This document shows, in pieces, positions 6,725 through 14,980 of a stretch of DNA of 46,522 nucleotides. The stretch lies in the NCBI GenBank assembly GCA_900538575.1, contig UPZA01000017.1, forward strand, positions 1-46,522, in the 5' to 3' direction. Every line of letters starts with the position of its first letter. The first letter of the stretch is position 1. A model generated the notes under the pieces. It ran no database searches and was not told the DNA's origin. It saw only the letters and a program-made list of their open reading frames with translations. The position numbers were made by a program, and so were the translations under genes. Origin of the DNA: an uncultured Ruminococcus sp. (lineage in GTDB: Bacteria; Bacillota; Clostridia; Oscillospirales; Ruminococcaceae).

Positions 6725-8014
6725 TTATGTCACCTTTCCTTTCTGATTGCTTTCAACAGTAACGCCTATTCCCATTTTAACTAAATTTGTGAAAAACAGT
6801 CTTTCAAGCTGCGATTCCTCAATATTTCTTATCAGGTTTATATACAGCTTATCCTTATAGGATAATATTCCGCAGTTGTTGCAGCCTGTAGACTGTACTC
6901 CCAGTGTAAAATCAAATCTGCTTACAAACGGCTCCATTTCTTGGGGTACTGTAACGACGCCGAGATTAGACATAGTAATACAGGATTTTTTTTCTCCGAC
7001 CAGGGAAAACATTATTTTCATTCCGATATTTTTTAGAAAAAGAGGAAGAACCTTCAGAAGCTTGTTTTTTTCAGCTCTTACATTTGCGGTTATTCTTGTT
7101 CTCATCTGTTTTTCGGTTAGCTGGAGCTTCATCTGGTGGTGTATAGCTTCTACTATTTCATCAAAAGTAAATTCGCCCAGATTTGCTTCTATTCCCGGCG
7201 TAATGTAAAGTACAAAATTGCGCATGGAAATGCTGTCAAAATATTTCCTCAGATTAACCGGAATAAGAATTTTTATCGGCTTTTGTTTTCTCTTATCCGG
7301 TATGTCATGATCCTGCATCTGCATTATTGAAAATATCATAACCGAAACTATGAACGCTGTAAGGCTTACATGGCGTTTTTTTGATTCGGCAAGGACGTCG
7401 TTTAAGCTGATTATTCCGGTGGTCAGATAATGAAAACCGTTTGTTTTTGTACCGCGTATTTTATAGGCGGTTTTTTCACGTCTGGATCCCGAGGCGGCTC
7501 CATGATGCTTTAAAAAGCTGTCTTCAAGCTCGCGTTGGTCGGGCTTTTCCAAGCGGTTGAAAACACCGTTTACGGACGGAATTTCAACGCCGCTTTTTTG
7601 CTTGATGTATTCTGCCGCAAGCGTCTTTATGAATACCAGTCCGCCGTTTCCGTCGGTCAGTGAATGGAAAAACTCGACCGCTATACGGTTTTCATAATAA
7701 AGAACGCGGAAAGCGCAGGTCTTTATATCTTTTCCGGACATTTTACTGCACGGATACGGACGTTCGTAAATAACCTGGGGCGCCTTAGGAATTTCTTCAA
7801 GATAATACCAGAAGAAGCCGTGCCTGAGTCTCATGGCGACAGAGGGAAAGCGCTTTATAGTAGACTCAAGTGCGGATTGCAGAAACGCGGGATCTATTAG
7901 TTCCGTAAGCGTCGTCGACAATCTGAATACGTTGCTCCAGTTTTTGGTTCTTACCGCCGGATACAGCTTTGCCGCATTATCCAGCCGCATCCATAATCGC
8001 TTTTTATCAGTCAT
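6725..8014 (-). CDS. Condensation-like CoA-dependent acyltransferase (alcohol acetyltransferase-like)
   Basis: 429 residues with the fold signature of the chloramphenicol acetyltransferase/condensation superfamily. The catalytic motif is HSLTDG (His117, Asp121, Gly122) in the N-terminal half. The C-terminal half has the usual SNLGVV segment before the ending region. It most resembles proteins annotated as alcohol acetyltransferases. The reaction would be transfer of an acyl group to a hydroxyl or amine; donor and acceptor are unknown. The ATG overlaps the end of the upstream hydrolase gene by eight bases, with a GAGGTG site. As a free-standing protein, without carrier or adenylation domains, it is not part of a modular peptide synthetase. 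Confidence 0.75.
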   Translation of the reverse strand: MTDKKRLWMRLDNAAKLYPAVRTKNWSNVFRLSTTLTELIDPAFLQSALESTIKRFPSVAMRLRHGFFWYYLEEIPKAPQVIYERPYPCSKMSGKDIKTCAFRVLYYENRIAVEFFHSLTDGNGGLVFIKTLAAEYIKQKSGVEIPSVNGVFNRLEKPDQRELEDSFLKHHGAASGSRREKTAYKIRGTKTNGFHYLTTGIISLNDVLAESKKRHVSLTAFIVSVMIFSIMQMQDHDIPDKRKQKPIKILIPVNLRKYFDSISMRNFVLYITPGIEANLGEFTFDEIVEAIHHQMKLQLTEKQMRTRITANVRAEKNKLLKVLPLFLKNIGMKIMFSLVGEKKSCITMSNLGVVTVPQEMEPFVSRFDFTLGVQSTGCNNCGILSYKDKLYINLIRNIEESQLERLFFTNLVKMGIGVTVESNQKGKVT

Positions 8015-8894
8015 TGAGCACCTCTTTCAGAAACTCGTTGATTCTTTTATAGTCTTCTTCAAATTCCTTTAAATTATAAAGCAGATATACATGCCACATT
8101 TTCGGAGCAATATGCAACTGCGATCGGCAGCCGCAGGAAACGAGCCGTTCATGAAGTTCTTCAGAATCGCTCAACAGAATTTCGTCTCCTCCTGCAAAAA
8201 TCAAGGAGGGAGGCAGATTTGCAAGATCTCCGAAAAGCGGCGATACAAGAGGAAGCTCCGGCTGATCCGTATAGCAGTCCGCATAGAATTTCAGGCGTTT
8301 TTTTGTCATAGACGGATCGTTTTCAAGATTTTTGTCATAGGATACGCCGGATAAGGTCAAATCGCTCCATGGCGAAACGGCTATAATCCCGCAAGGCATT
8401 TCAAGCTTTTCCTCCTTGAGTTTCAGCGCCAGCGCATAGGCAAGACCGCCTCCGGCAGATTCGCCGCAGAGTATAATATTTTCCGGAGAATATCCCTCCA
8501 GAATAAGAAAGCGGTAGGCGTTTAACGCGTCGGTCAATGCGGCGGGAAACGCGTTTTCCGGCGCCAGGCGATAAGCTACGCAGCATACGGGAATTTTATT
8601 CTGGCAGGCTAATATTGTTCCGAAGCCCTTTGCGTAATTCATTCCTCCCGATACATAGCCCCCGCCGTGAAGATATAAAATAATACCGTTTAATTTCTTT
8701 TCATCAGGTATAATATATTCAGCCTGAAATTCGCCGGACCGTATCTTTTCGTATGAAACTCCCTGCTTGTATTTACGCGCCATCAGCTCGCCTATCTTAT
8801 CCTGTGCAAATCTTGATTTTTCAACGGAACATCCGTCGGCAAGCTTACTGACAATTGATATCTGCGTTTTCAATACTTTTGTAAAAAATTCCAT
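8007..8894 (-). CDS. Alpha/beta hydrolase, hormone-sensitive-lipase family (esterase/deacylase)
   Basis: 295 residues. The oxyanion motif HGGG (76-79), nucleophile elbow GESAG (Ser146), acid D237 (GGDEIL) and H268 (WHVY) give a complete catalytic triad of the HSL family. No signal peptide is seen, so it is cytoplasmic. I choose ATG 8894 with GGAAG upstream. A longer frame opening at GTG 8924 would put its first codons inside a terminator hairpin. It is the first gene of the three-gene unit with the acyltransferase and DUF6320 gene, an esterase paired with an esterifying enzyme. The substrate is unknown. Confidence 0.85.
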   Translation of the reverse strand: MEFFTKVLKTQISIVSKLADGCSVEKSRFAQDKIGELMARKYKQGVSYEKIRSGEFQAEYIIPDEKKLNGIILYLHGGGYVSGGMNYAKGFGTILACQNKIPVCCVAYRLAPENAFPAALTDALNAYRFLILEGYSPENIILCGESAGGGLAYALALKLKEEKLEMPCGIIAVSPWSDLTLSGVSYDKNLENDPSMTKKRLKFYADCYTDQPELPLVSPLFGDLANLPPSLIFAGGDEILLSDSEELHERLVSCGCRSQLHIAPKMWHVYLLYNLKEFEEDYKRINEFLKEVLND

Positions 8895-8911
8895 AATACT
8901 TCCGATCTTTG

Positions 8912-8950
8912 TAAAAAAACACACCGCCGTCCCTTATAAGACGGCGGTGT
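8912..8950 (-). terminator. Intrinsic terminator located between promoter and first gene (possible attenuator)
   Basis: A perfect 10-bp GC-rich stem (8921-8930 with 8941-8950; ACACCGCCGT) is followed on the minus strand by seven T (8913-8919). It lies downstream of the consensus promoter at 8985-9013 and 18 bases upstream of ATG 8894. It also lies beyond the stop codon of the dCache-GGDEF-EAL gene, so it may simply end that transcript. Confidence 0.85.
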
Positions 8951-8984
8951 CTTACTGTAATTACTTGTTAGAATTTGGATTTAT

Positions 8985-9013
8985 ATTATAACAGTATAAG
9001 CAAAAATTGTCAA
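8985..9013 (-). promoter_or_regulatory. Perfect-consensus promoter upstream of the hydrolase cassette
   Basis: On the minus strand: TTGACA (9008-9013), 17-base spacer, TATAAT (8985-8990), both hexamers matching the housekeeping sigma consensus exactly. Transcription would begin near 8978, giving a leader of about 65 bases to the end of the terminator. Confidence 0.85.
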
Positions 9014-9058
9014 GAAAATTTTGTCGTTTAAATTACTTCCCATTTATAAATTCTGAAT

Positions 9059-11350
9059 TTATCTTACGGCGTTTTCACTTTCTTGTATTTTGCTGAGATG
9101 TTCATTTTCGAAATCATTCCAAGGCTGAGGTTTGCCGAAGTAATAGCCCTGTATGCTGTCGCAACCGCAGGTTTTTAAAAATTCTAACTGTTTTTTTGTT
9201 TCTATTCCCTCGGCTATAACCTTATAGCCGAGTCCCTTTACAAGAGATATAACGGTTTTAACAATATATTTTCCCTTGACGGAATCAAACGCTCTGTCAA
9301 AGAATCCCTTATCAATTTTAATTATATCGGCTTCAATATCCTTGAGCATATTAAGCGAGGAGAATCCGCTTCCGAAATCGTCCATGCTTGTCAGGAATCC
9401 GTGATTTCTGAGTTGCCTGAAGTGTTCCCTTACCTGTCCTATATCGTCCATAACCGCGCTTTCGGTTATCTCAAATTCAAGCAGCTCATGCGGTATTTCA
9501 TATTTGTCGATTATTTCAAGGAGAGTTGTGAGATATGCTGAATTGAAAACGTTCGCTCTGGATTGGTTTACGGAAATAGGTACGCATTTTTTGCCCTCGT
9601 CCAGCCATTTTCTTAATATCTTGCAGGTGTGTTCAAGCATGTAAAGATCAAGCTTGGTAATAAAGCCGTTTTGCTCGAATGTCGGTATAAAAATGTCCGG
9701 GAACATAAATTTCTCATTTTTATATCTCCATCTTACAAGACTTTCTGCGCCGTTGAGAATCGGTTCACTGTCGACTATTGAATATTTTGGCTGAAGATAG
9801 ACTAAAAATTCATTATTTTCAAGAGCTGTTTGCATATGGGATTCTATTTTAGCCTTTTGGCTATTTACTGTATATTCGTTGAAATCAAAGTAGTTATATG
9901 TGCTTTCGGATATATCCGTTATCATTATGCGCGCTTGATTTGCATAGTCTATTATAGTATCCGGCGTAAGTTCTGTATCGACTTCGTTTATCAGATACAC
10001 GCCGCACCTGGCAATAAGAGTATATTGGGATTCGTTACTTTCGTTTAAGACTTTGCCGATTTCCTTGAAAATATAATTTATTCTGTTATTAAGACGTTCT
10101 TTTGTCGAATAATCTACGAGTAGAATAAACCTTTCGGCATAAATTCTTGAGACTAGTTCATCGCTTTTTATATTTGATGAAAAAATTCTGCCGAGTTTTA
10201 TTATAAGCTCGTCGCCGCTTTGGTAACCGAATATATTGTTATAAGCCTTAAAATTTTTAATATCATACATCAGAACCGCGTGATGATCGTCATATAAATT
10301 ACGGTGATTCTGAAGTTCAATAATAAATTTTGTTTTATTATAGCAGCCCGTGAGGGAATCCTTGAATGCAAGCGCGTATTTTTCGCGAAGATTCTTTTTG
10401 TGAATATTTATCACTGAGAAAATTAACATACATAAGGTAATCGACAGAATTACCATTAAGGCAACCGTATACAAAATGATGTTTATAACTTGGTTTTTAA
10501 TAGAGTCAACCGGTATAACTGACGTTAAATACCAGTCGTTGATGTTAATTGGGGTATATGTCGAGTATCGTTCTTCTATACCCTTTAATTTGAATTTTGT
10601 GATTCCGCTTTTTCCGCTGCTGTAATTGCTTTTAAGCTTTTCCATATCGTCGATATATTCATAATCGCCTTCGAATATATTTTTTGCAACTCCGTTTTTA
10701 TTGATGGTAGAACGGAAAACTATATTTCCGTCGGAAGATACTATATGAAAAAAAGCTTCGGTATTTTCATGATTTTTTTCATAATCATTTTCAAGCGATT
10801 TTATAAAATGGGATGTATTGTTCACTCCTGCTAAAATACCTATTATTTTATTGTTTGCGTCGTAAATCGGGACGCTTATAATTACCACGCTTTCATTTGA
10901 CCATTGATCTTTGGAAGGCGCAGATACATAGCGTTCGCCTTTTATCGCTTTCCGATAGTATTCTCGTTCCCGCAAATTAACGTTGCTGTAATAAAGAACG
11001 CCCAGCTTATTGTCTTCTATATAGGATGAGCCGTCGGAAAGAACGAATCCTATACGCTTAAAAGCATTATTGTCCAGCGCATTTTTTATGAGATCGCTTT
11101 TAAAATCATCGTCTCCGGTATGGCTTGTTATAGCCGATGAAAGAGTCACAAGAGAATCTATATATCCGTTTATTTTATTATTTATAATTATTGCGTTTTT
11201 CTTATTGGTATCTACTTCATATTTCAGCAAATTATCATTTTCGTTATTCCAAATGAATGAAACATATCTGATACAAAAAGCTATAAGAAAAATAATCAAC
11301 AAAGCGCCTATGATTATATAACGGGGAATATTATTTTTACTTTTTTCCAT
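9059..11350 (-). CDS. Membrane dCache-GGDEF-EAL protein (probable c-di-GMP phosphodiesterase)
   Basis: 763 residues: TM helix near 10-30, an extracytoplasmic dCache-like sensor (about 35-290), a second TM (about 295-315), a GGDEF domain and a C-terminal EAL domain (from about 500). The cyclase site is degenerate: YAERF stands where GGDEF belongs. The EAL domain keeps the metal and catalytic residues (ESLVRWR, NQSR, EITES, MDDFGSG, IKIDKGF, AEGIE). Hydrolysis of c-di-GMP controlled by an external ligand, with the dead GGDEF as a possible GTP-binding regulator, is therefore likely. I start at ATG 11350, six bases after GGAG; the frame also opens four codons earlier at 11362. Confidence 0.88.
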   Translation of the reverse strand: MEKSKNNIPRYIIIGALLIIFLIAFCIRYVSFIWNNENDNLLKYEVDTNKKNAIIINNKINGYIDSLVTLSSAITSHTGDDDFKSDLIKNALDNNAFKRIGFVLSDGSSYIEDNKLGVLYYSNVNLREREYYRKAIKGERYVSAPSKDQWSNESVVIISVPIYDANNKIIGILAGVNNTSHFIKSLENDYEKNHENTEAFFHIVSSDGNIVFRSTINKNGVAKNIFEGDYEYIDDMEKLKSNYSSGKSGITKFKLKGIEERYSTYTPININDWYLTSVIPVDSIKNQVINIILYTVALMVILSITLCMLIFSVINIHKKNLREKYALAFKDSLTGCYNKTKFIIELQNHRNLYDDHHAVLMYDIKNFKAYNNIFGYQSGDELIIKLGRIFSSNIKSDELVSRIYAERFILLVDYSTKERLNNRINYIFKEIGKVLNESNESQYTLIARCGVYLINEVDTELTPDTIIDYANQARIMITDISESTYNYFDFNEYTVNSQKAKIESHMQTALENNEFLVYLQPKYSIVDSEPILNGAESLVRWRYKNEKFMFPDIFIPTFEQNGFITKLDLYMLEHTCKILRKWLDEGKKCVPISVNQSRANVFNSAYLTTLLEIIDKYEIPHELLEFEITESAVMDDIGQVREHFRQLRNHGFLTSMDDFGSGFSSLNMLKDIEADIIKIDKGFFDRAFDSVKGKYIVKTVISLVKGLGYKVIAEGIETKKQLEFLKTCGCDSIQGYYFGKPQPWNDFENEHLSKIQESENAVR

Positions 11351-11383
11351 AATCAACTCCATTATTTAAATTTAACTCGTAAT

Positions 11384-11412
11384 ATTATATCACATTATCT
11401 TCCATAAATCAA
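11384..11412 (-). promoter_or_regulatory. Promoter of the dCache-GGDEF-EAL gene
   Basis: On the minus strand: -35 TTGATT (11407-11412), 17-base spacer, -10 TATAAT (11384-11389). The spacer end and -10 share the string TAATGTGATAT with the divergent iron-operon promoter. Confidence 0.65.
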
Positions 11413-11493
11413 CAATAAAGCTATATATTTAAATTGGCAAAGTAAGCCATTGTAAACTGAAATGATTATAACAGAAAATTTTATAAAAGGTTC

Positions 11494-11522
11494 TTGACAA
11501 ACATTAGGTAATGTGATATTAT
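11494..11522 (+). promoter_or_regulatory. Iron operon promoter with operator-like palindrome
   Basis: TTGACA (11494-11499), 17-base spacer, TATTAT (11517-11522). The spacer holds a perfect 6-2-6 palindrome ACATTA-GG-TAATGT (11501-11514), well placed for a repressor that blocks RNA polymerase. An iron-responsive regulator (Fur or DtxR type) is the natural candidate because feoAB follows, but the palindrome is not a textbook Fur or IdeR box. Confidence 0.75.
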
Positions 11523-11564
11523 ATGTTTAGTCAGCGTAAGCTAACCACGTGAAAGGAGTGCGGA

Positions 11565-11846
11565 ATGAGTATTGTTGTGGTAGGCGGTAACGACCGTATG
11601 GCAACCAGATATAAAGATATATGCAGATCTTATAACTGCAAGGCAAAGGTATTTACACAGATGCCGTCGGATTTTGAAAACAAGCTGGGAACGCCTGATT
11701 TAATGGTAGTATTTACGAACACGTGCTCTCATAAAATGGTGAAAAGAGTAAATCAGAAATCCGCAAAGCATGATATTCCGGTGGCGCGAATTCATAGCGC
11801 AAGCGTCAGTGCGCTTAAATCCATTCTTGATAAATATTGCGGGTGA
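11565..11846 (+). CDS. DUF2325 protein, first gene of the feo operon
   Basis: 93 residues fitting the DUF2325 family: MSIVVVGGNDRM at the start, a CRSYNCK cysteine pair, then VVFTNTCSHKMV and the IPVARIHSASVSAL ending. The fold is Rossmann-like by family description, and the function is unknown. GAAAGGAGTG lies 7 bases before the ATG. It is the first gene after an iron-type promoter and ahead of two feoA genes and feoB. A role in iron sensing or handling using its three cysteines is possible but inferred from context only. Confidence 0.8.
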   Translation: MSIVVVGGNDRMATRYKDICRSYNCKAKVFTQMPSDFENKLGTPDLMVVFTNTCSHKMVKRVNQKSAKHDIPVARIHSASVSALKSILDKYCG

Positions 11847-11890
11847 AGGCGCGGAAGCGCGTTATTTTACAGCAATCAGTAAGCCTTCAC
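11843..11890 (+). other. Nested inverted repeat after the DUF2325 gene
   Basis: GTGAAGGC (11843-11850) pairs with GCCTTCAC (11883-11890); inside it GCGC-GGAA-GCGC (11849-11860) forms a smaller competing hairpin. The outer arm overlaps the stop codon. No T run follows directly, so it is more likely an RNA processing or partial attenuation element between DUF2325 and feoA than a full terminator. The remaining bases to 12024 show no gene. Confidence 0.4.
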
Positions 11891-12024
11891 TAACAAATAG
11901 AGCGCTTTTTATGATAATAATTCCGATAATGGCAGACGATAAATAATATTTGCCGATCAATAGTCGGGATAACGGCGGCAAGGCAATACGCTTATCAGAT
12001 TAAAAACGTGGGAGGAGGAGTGTA

Positions 12025-12237
12025 ATGATGCCTTTGACATTAGCTAATATCGGCGAGGAGAATATGATTAAAAAGGTCGGCGGAAAGCCGGAAACGAGAA
12101 AATTCCTTGAAAATCTGGGATTTGTCGCAGGCGGCTCGGTCACTGTTATTTCTGAAATCGGCGGTAATGTAATTGTCAATGTAAAGGATTCAAGAGTTGC
12201 CGTTTCCAAGGAAATGGCTTCAAAAATAATGGTATGA
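12025..12237 (+). CDS. feoA: FeoA-family ferrous iron transport protein (first copy)
   Basis: 70 residues forming one SH3-like FeoA domain (LTLANIGEENMIKKVGGKPETRKFLENLGFVAGGSVTVIS). FeoA proteins are small cytoplasmic partners of the FeoB iron permease. A strong GGGAGGAGG site lies just upstream, with two adjacent ATG codons at 12025 and 12028. It is followed after 16 bases by a second, different feoA gene. Confidence 0.93.
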   Translation: MMPLTLANIGEENMIKKVGGKPETRKFLENLGFVAGGSVTVISEIGGNVIVNVKDSRVAVSKEMASKIMV

Positions 12238-12253
12238 TATTGGAGGCAGGCAT

Positions 12254-12475
12254 ATGTCAACACTAAGAGAAGCAAAAATCGGTCAGACGGTTAAGGTCAG
12301 CAGGCTTAACGGAGACGGAGCCGTAAAGCGCAGAATTATGGATATGGGCATAACCAAGGGGACGGAGATATACGTCAGAAAAGTAGCGCCTCTGGGGGAT
12401 CCTATAGAGATAACGGTCAGAGGCTATGAGCTTACTCTGCGAAAAGCAGACGCAGACCTGATAGAAACCAATTAA
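12254..12475 (+). CDS. feoA: FeoA-family ferrous iron transport protein (second copy)
   Basis: 73 residues, again one FeoA/SH3-like domain (LREAKIGQTVKVSRLNGDGAVKRRIMDMGITKGTEIYVRKVAPLGDPIEITVRGYELTLRKADADLI). It matches the classical FeoA pattern (RRIMDMGITKG, PLGDPIEI, GYELTLR) better than the first copy does. TTGGAGG precedes the ATG. Paired feoA genes ahead of feoB are common in Clostridia and the two products may form a hetero-partner for FeoB; that is inference. Confidence 0.95.
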   Translation: MSTLREAKIGQTVKVSRLNGDGAVKRRIMDMGITKGTEIYVRKVAPLGDPIEITVRGYELTLRKADADLIETN

Positions 12476-12487
12476 TTTGCACATAAG

Positions 12488-12501
12488 TTAGCAAACGCTA
12501 A
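12488..12501 (+). repeat. Perfect small inverted repeat between feoA and feoB
   Basis: TTAGC-AAAC-GCTAA, 19 bases ahead of the feoB start and just before its ribosome site AAGAGGT. It may tune feoB translation or mark a protein site. Confidence 0.45.
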
Positions 12502-12520
12502 TTAGAAAAGAGGTAGATTT

Positions 12521-14674
12521 ATGGAAATTAAAATCGCGCTGGCAGGCAATCCTAACTGCGGCAAAACAACGCTTTTTAACTCGCTTACAGGCTCTAACCA
12601 GTTTGTCGGTAACTGGCCCGGGGTAACGGTTGAGAAAAAGGAGGGCAGGCTTAAGGGACGCAAGGACGTTATTGTTACTGATCTTCCGGGTATTTACTCG
12701 CTTTCTCCTTATACTCTTGAGGAGGTAGTCGCAAGAAATTATCTTATAGACGAGCGTCCCGACGCTATACTTAATATTATCGACGGTACGAACCTTGAAA
12801 GAAATCTTTATCTTACAACTCAGCTTACAGAGCTTGGGATACCTGTTGTCGTGGCTGTCAATATGATTGACATAGTGCGCAAAAACGGAGATAAGATTAA
12901 TATTTCTCAGCTTTCTAAGGAACTGGGCTGCGAGGTCTGTGAAATTTCAGCTTTAAAGGGCGTCGGTGTGAAGGAAGCTGCCGAGAGGGCTGTGGCGGCC
13001 GCGGAAAGCAGAGAATGTACTGTGCCTCAGCATAGCTTCTGCGGGTGCGTCGAGCATGCCATCGCTCATATAGAGGAAGCTTTCCTGCATAATATTCCTG
13101 AGGAGCAGCAGAGATGGTATGCCATAAAAATATTTGAGCGCGATGAAAAGGTGCTGAGCCGTCTTTCAATACCAAAGGAAATAATGGAGCATATAGAATC
13201 TGATATTGCCGCCGCAGAAAGGGAAATGGACGACGATTCTGAAAGTATTATAACAAACGAGCGTTACATTTACATAGCGTCTATAATCAAGGGCTGCTGC
13301 AAAAAGAAAAATAAGGGAGGTCTTACCTTATCGGATAAAATTGATAAGGTCGTTACCAACCGTTTTCTTGCGCTGCCGATTTTTGCAGTCGTTATGTTTA
13401 TCGTATATTATGTATCTGTAACTACGGTAGGCGACTGGGTGACGGGCTGGACTAACGACACTCTTTTCAGCGATTGGATAACAAACGGCGCAAACAAGCT
13501 ACTTGAAAGCATAAACTGTGCGGCGTGGTTACAGGGACTGATTGTTGACGGTATAATTGCCGGAGTAGGGGCTGTGCTGGGATTTGTTCCCCAGATGCTT
13601 GTTCTGTTTATATTCCTCGGTTTTCTTGAGGCATGCGGATATATGGCGAGAATAGCGTTCGTTATGGACAGGATATTCCGCAAATTCGGACTTTCGGGAA
13701 AATCCTTTATACCTATGCTTATAGGAACGGGCTGCGGCGTTCCCGGAGTTATGGCTTCTCGTACTATAGAAAACGAGCGTGACCGCAGAATGACTATTAT
13801 GACTACCACGTTTATTCCATGCGGCGCGAAGCTGCCGATAATAGGTCTTATTGCCGGAGCGCTTTTCAATAATGCCGGCTGGGTTTCAGCTTCCGCATAT
13901 TTTATCGGAGTCGGCGCCATTATAGTTTCAGGTATAATGCTCAAGAAAACCAAATTGTTTTCCGGTGATCCGGCGCCCTTTGTAATGGAGCTGCCGGCAT
14001 ATCATCTGCCTACAGTAGGCAACGTTCTGCGCTCAATGTGGGAAAGAGGCTGGTCGTTTATAAAGAAAGCAGGTACCATAATTCTTTTGTCGTCAATTAT
14101 TCTTTGGTTTCTTCAGGCGTTTGGCTGGGAAAACGGTTTTGGAATGGTCGACGATCTGGATAATTCTGTCCTTGCAAAAATCGGAAACGCGTTTGCGTGG
14201 ATATTCGCTCCGCTTGGCTGGGGCGACTGGAAATCCGCCGTCGCGACTGTTACCGGACTTATTGCAAAGGAAAACGTTGTTGCAACGTTCGGACAACTAT
14301 TTCACTTTGCAGGGGAGGAGCTTTCTGAAAACGGAGACGAGATATGGCCGGAGGTCGCCGCTGCGTTTACACGGCTTTCAGCATATTCTTTCCTTGTTTT
14401 CAATCTTCTGTGCGCGCCGTGCTTTGCGGCAATGGGAGCTATCAAGCGTGAAATGAACAATGCGAAATGGACCTTGTTTGCAATAGGCTATCAGTGCGTT
14501 TTTGCATATGCGGTTTCGCTTATAATTTATCAGGTAGGCTCGGTATTTACAGGAAATGTAAATGTTATCGGTCTTATCGCGGCGCTGATTCTGATTGCGT
14601 TTATTGTTTATATGCTTGTAAGGCCGTATAATGAAAGCAGTGCGCTTAAAACAAAAGTCAGGGTAAAAGCGTAA
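12521..14674 (+). CDS. feoB: Ferrous iron permease FeoB
   Basis: 717 residues. The N-terminal G domain has G1 GNPNCGKTT (9-17), T36 of G2, G3 DLPG (54-57) and G4 NMID (114-117). A helical spacer domain follows to about residue 260, and then the membrane domain with two Gate repeats: GFLEACGYMARIAFVMDR with GTGCGVPG, and the later VTGLIAKENVVATFGQ. FeoB imports Fe2+ across the cytoplasmic membrane under GTP control. It lies in the operon DUF2325-feoA-feoA-feoB-Cys-rich protein. Length and motifs are normal. Confidence 0.98.
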   Translation: MEIKIALAGNPNCGKTTLFNSLTGSNQFVGNWPGVTVEKKEGRLKGRKDVIVTDLPGIYSLSPYTLEEVVARNYLIDERPDAILNIIDGTNLERNLYLTTQLTELGIPVVVAVNMIDIVRKNGDKINISQLSKELGCEVCEISALKGVGVKEAAERAVAAAESRECTVPQHSFCGCVEHAIAHIEEAFLHNIPEEQQRWYAIKIFERDEKVLSRLSIPKEIMEHIESDIAAAEREMDDDSESIITNERYIYIASIIKGCCKKKNKGGLTLSDKIDKVVTNRFLALPIFAVVMFIVYYVSVTTVGDWVTGWTNDTLFSDWITNGANKLLESINCAAWLQGLIVDGIIAGVGAVLGFVPQMLVLFIFLGFLEACGYMARIAFVMDRIFRKFGLSGKSFIPMLIGTGCGVPGVMASRTIENERDRRMTIMTTTFIPCGAKLPIIGLIAGALFNNAGWVSASAYFIGVGAIIVSGIMLKKTKLFSGDPAPFVMELPAYHLPTVGNVLRSMWERGWSFIKKAGTIILLSSIILWFLQAFGWENGFGMVDDLDNSVLAKIGNAFAWIFAPLGWGDWKSAVATVTGLIAKENVVATFGQLFHFAGEELSENGDEIWPEVAAAFTRLSAYSFLVFNLLCAPCFAAMGAIKREMNNAKWTLFAIGYQCVFAYAVSLIIYQVGSVFTGNVNVIGLIAALILIAFIVYMLVRPYNESSALKTKVRVKA

Positions 14675-14740
14675 GCCGGTAAAATTTCTTTTAGAGCTGC
14701 GGGCGATCTTCCTGACGGAGAGAAAGGCGGAATAAAAGCG

Positions 14741-14935
14741 ATGATGGATTATCTGATTTCAAATATCGGAACAATAGTGGTATTTCTTATAATTGCAGCT
14801 GTTGTGACGCTTATTGTAATGAAGCTCAGAAAAGACAAGGCGGACGGTAAATCCTCATGCGGCTGCAACTGCGGCTGCTGTCCGAATTCTTCTTTATGCC
14901 GCAGCGGTCAGAAAAACAAAGAACTTAACAAATAA
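14741..14935 (+). CDS. FeoB-associated Cys-rich membrane protein
   Basis: 64 residues: one N-terminal TM helix (about 8-27), a basic stretch and a cysteine cluster SSCGCNCGCCPNSSLC. This is the FeoB-associated Cys-rich protein family, usually the last gene of Firmicute feo operons, as here. It may bind iron on the cytoplasmic side of FeoB; its function is not established. GAAAGGCGG lies upstream, with two adjacent ATG codons (14741, 14744). Confidence 0.9.
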   Translation: MMDYLISNIGTIVVFLIIAAVVTLIVMKLRKDKADGKSSCGCNCGCCPNSSLCRSGQKNKELNK

Positions 14936-14944
14936 TAATCAAAT

Positions 14945-14980
14945 AAAAAAATCAGGCTTTTTAAAGCCTGATTTTTTTTA
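14945..14980. terminator. Bidirectional terminator between the feo operon and rex
   Basis: The stem AAATCAGGCTTT/AAAGCCTGATTT with a short loop is flanked by A and T runs between convergent transcription units. Confidence 0.9.

Noticed and set aside
8894..8924. GTG start giving ten extra residues to the esterase
   Set aside because: The extension lies in the terminator hairpin and its T run; ATG 8894 with GGAAG fits better.
13408..13953. 181-codon frame antisense to feoB
   Set aside because: Shadow of the feoB membrane domain; no start context.
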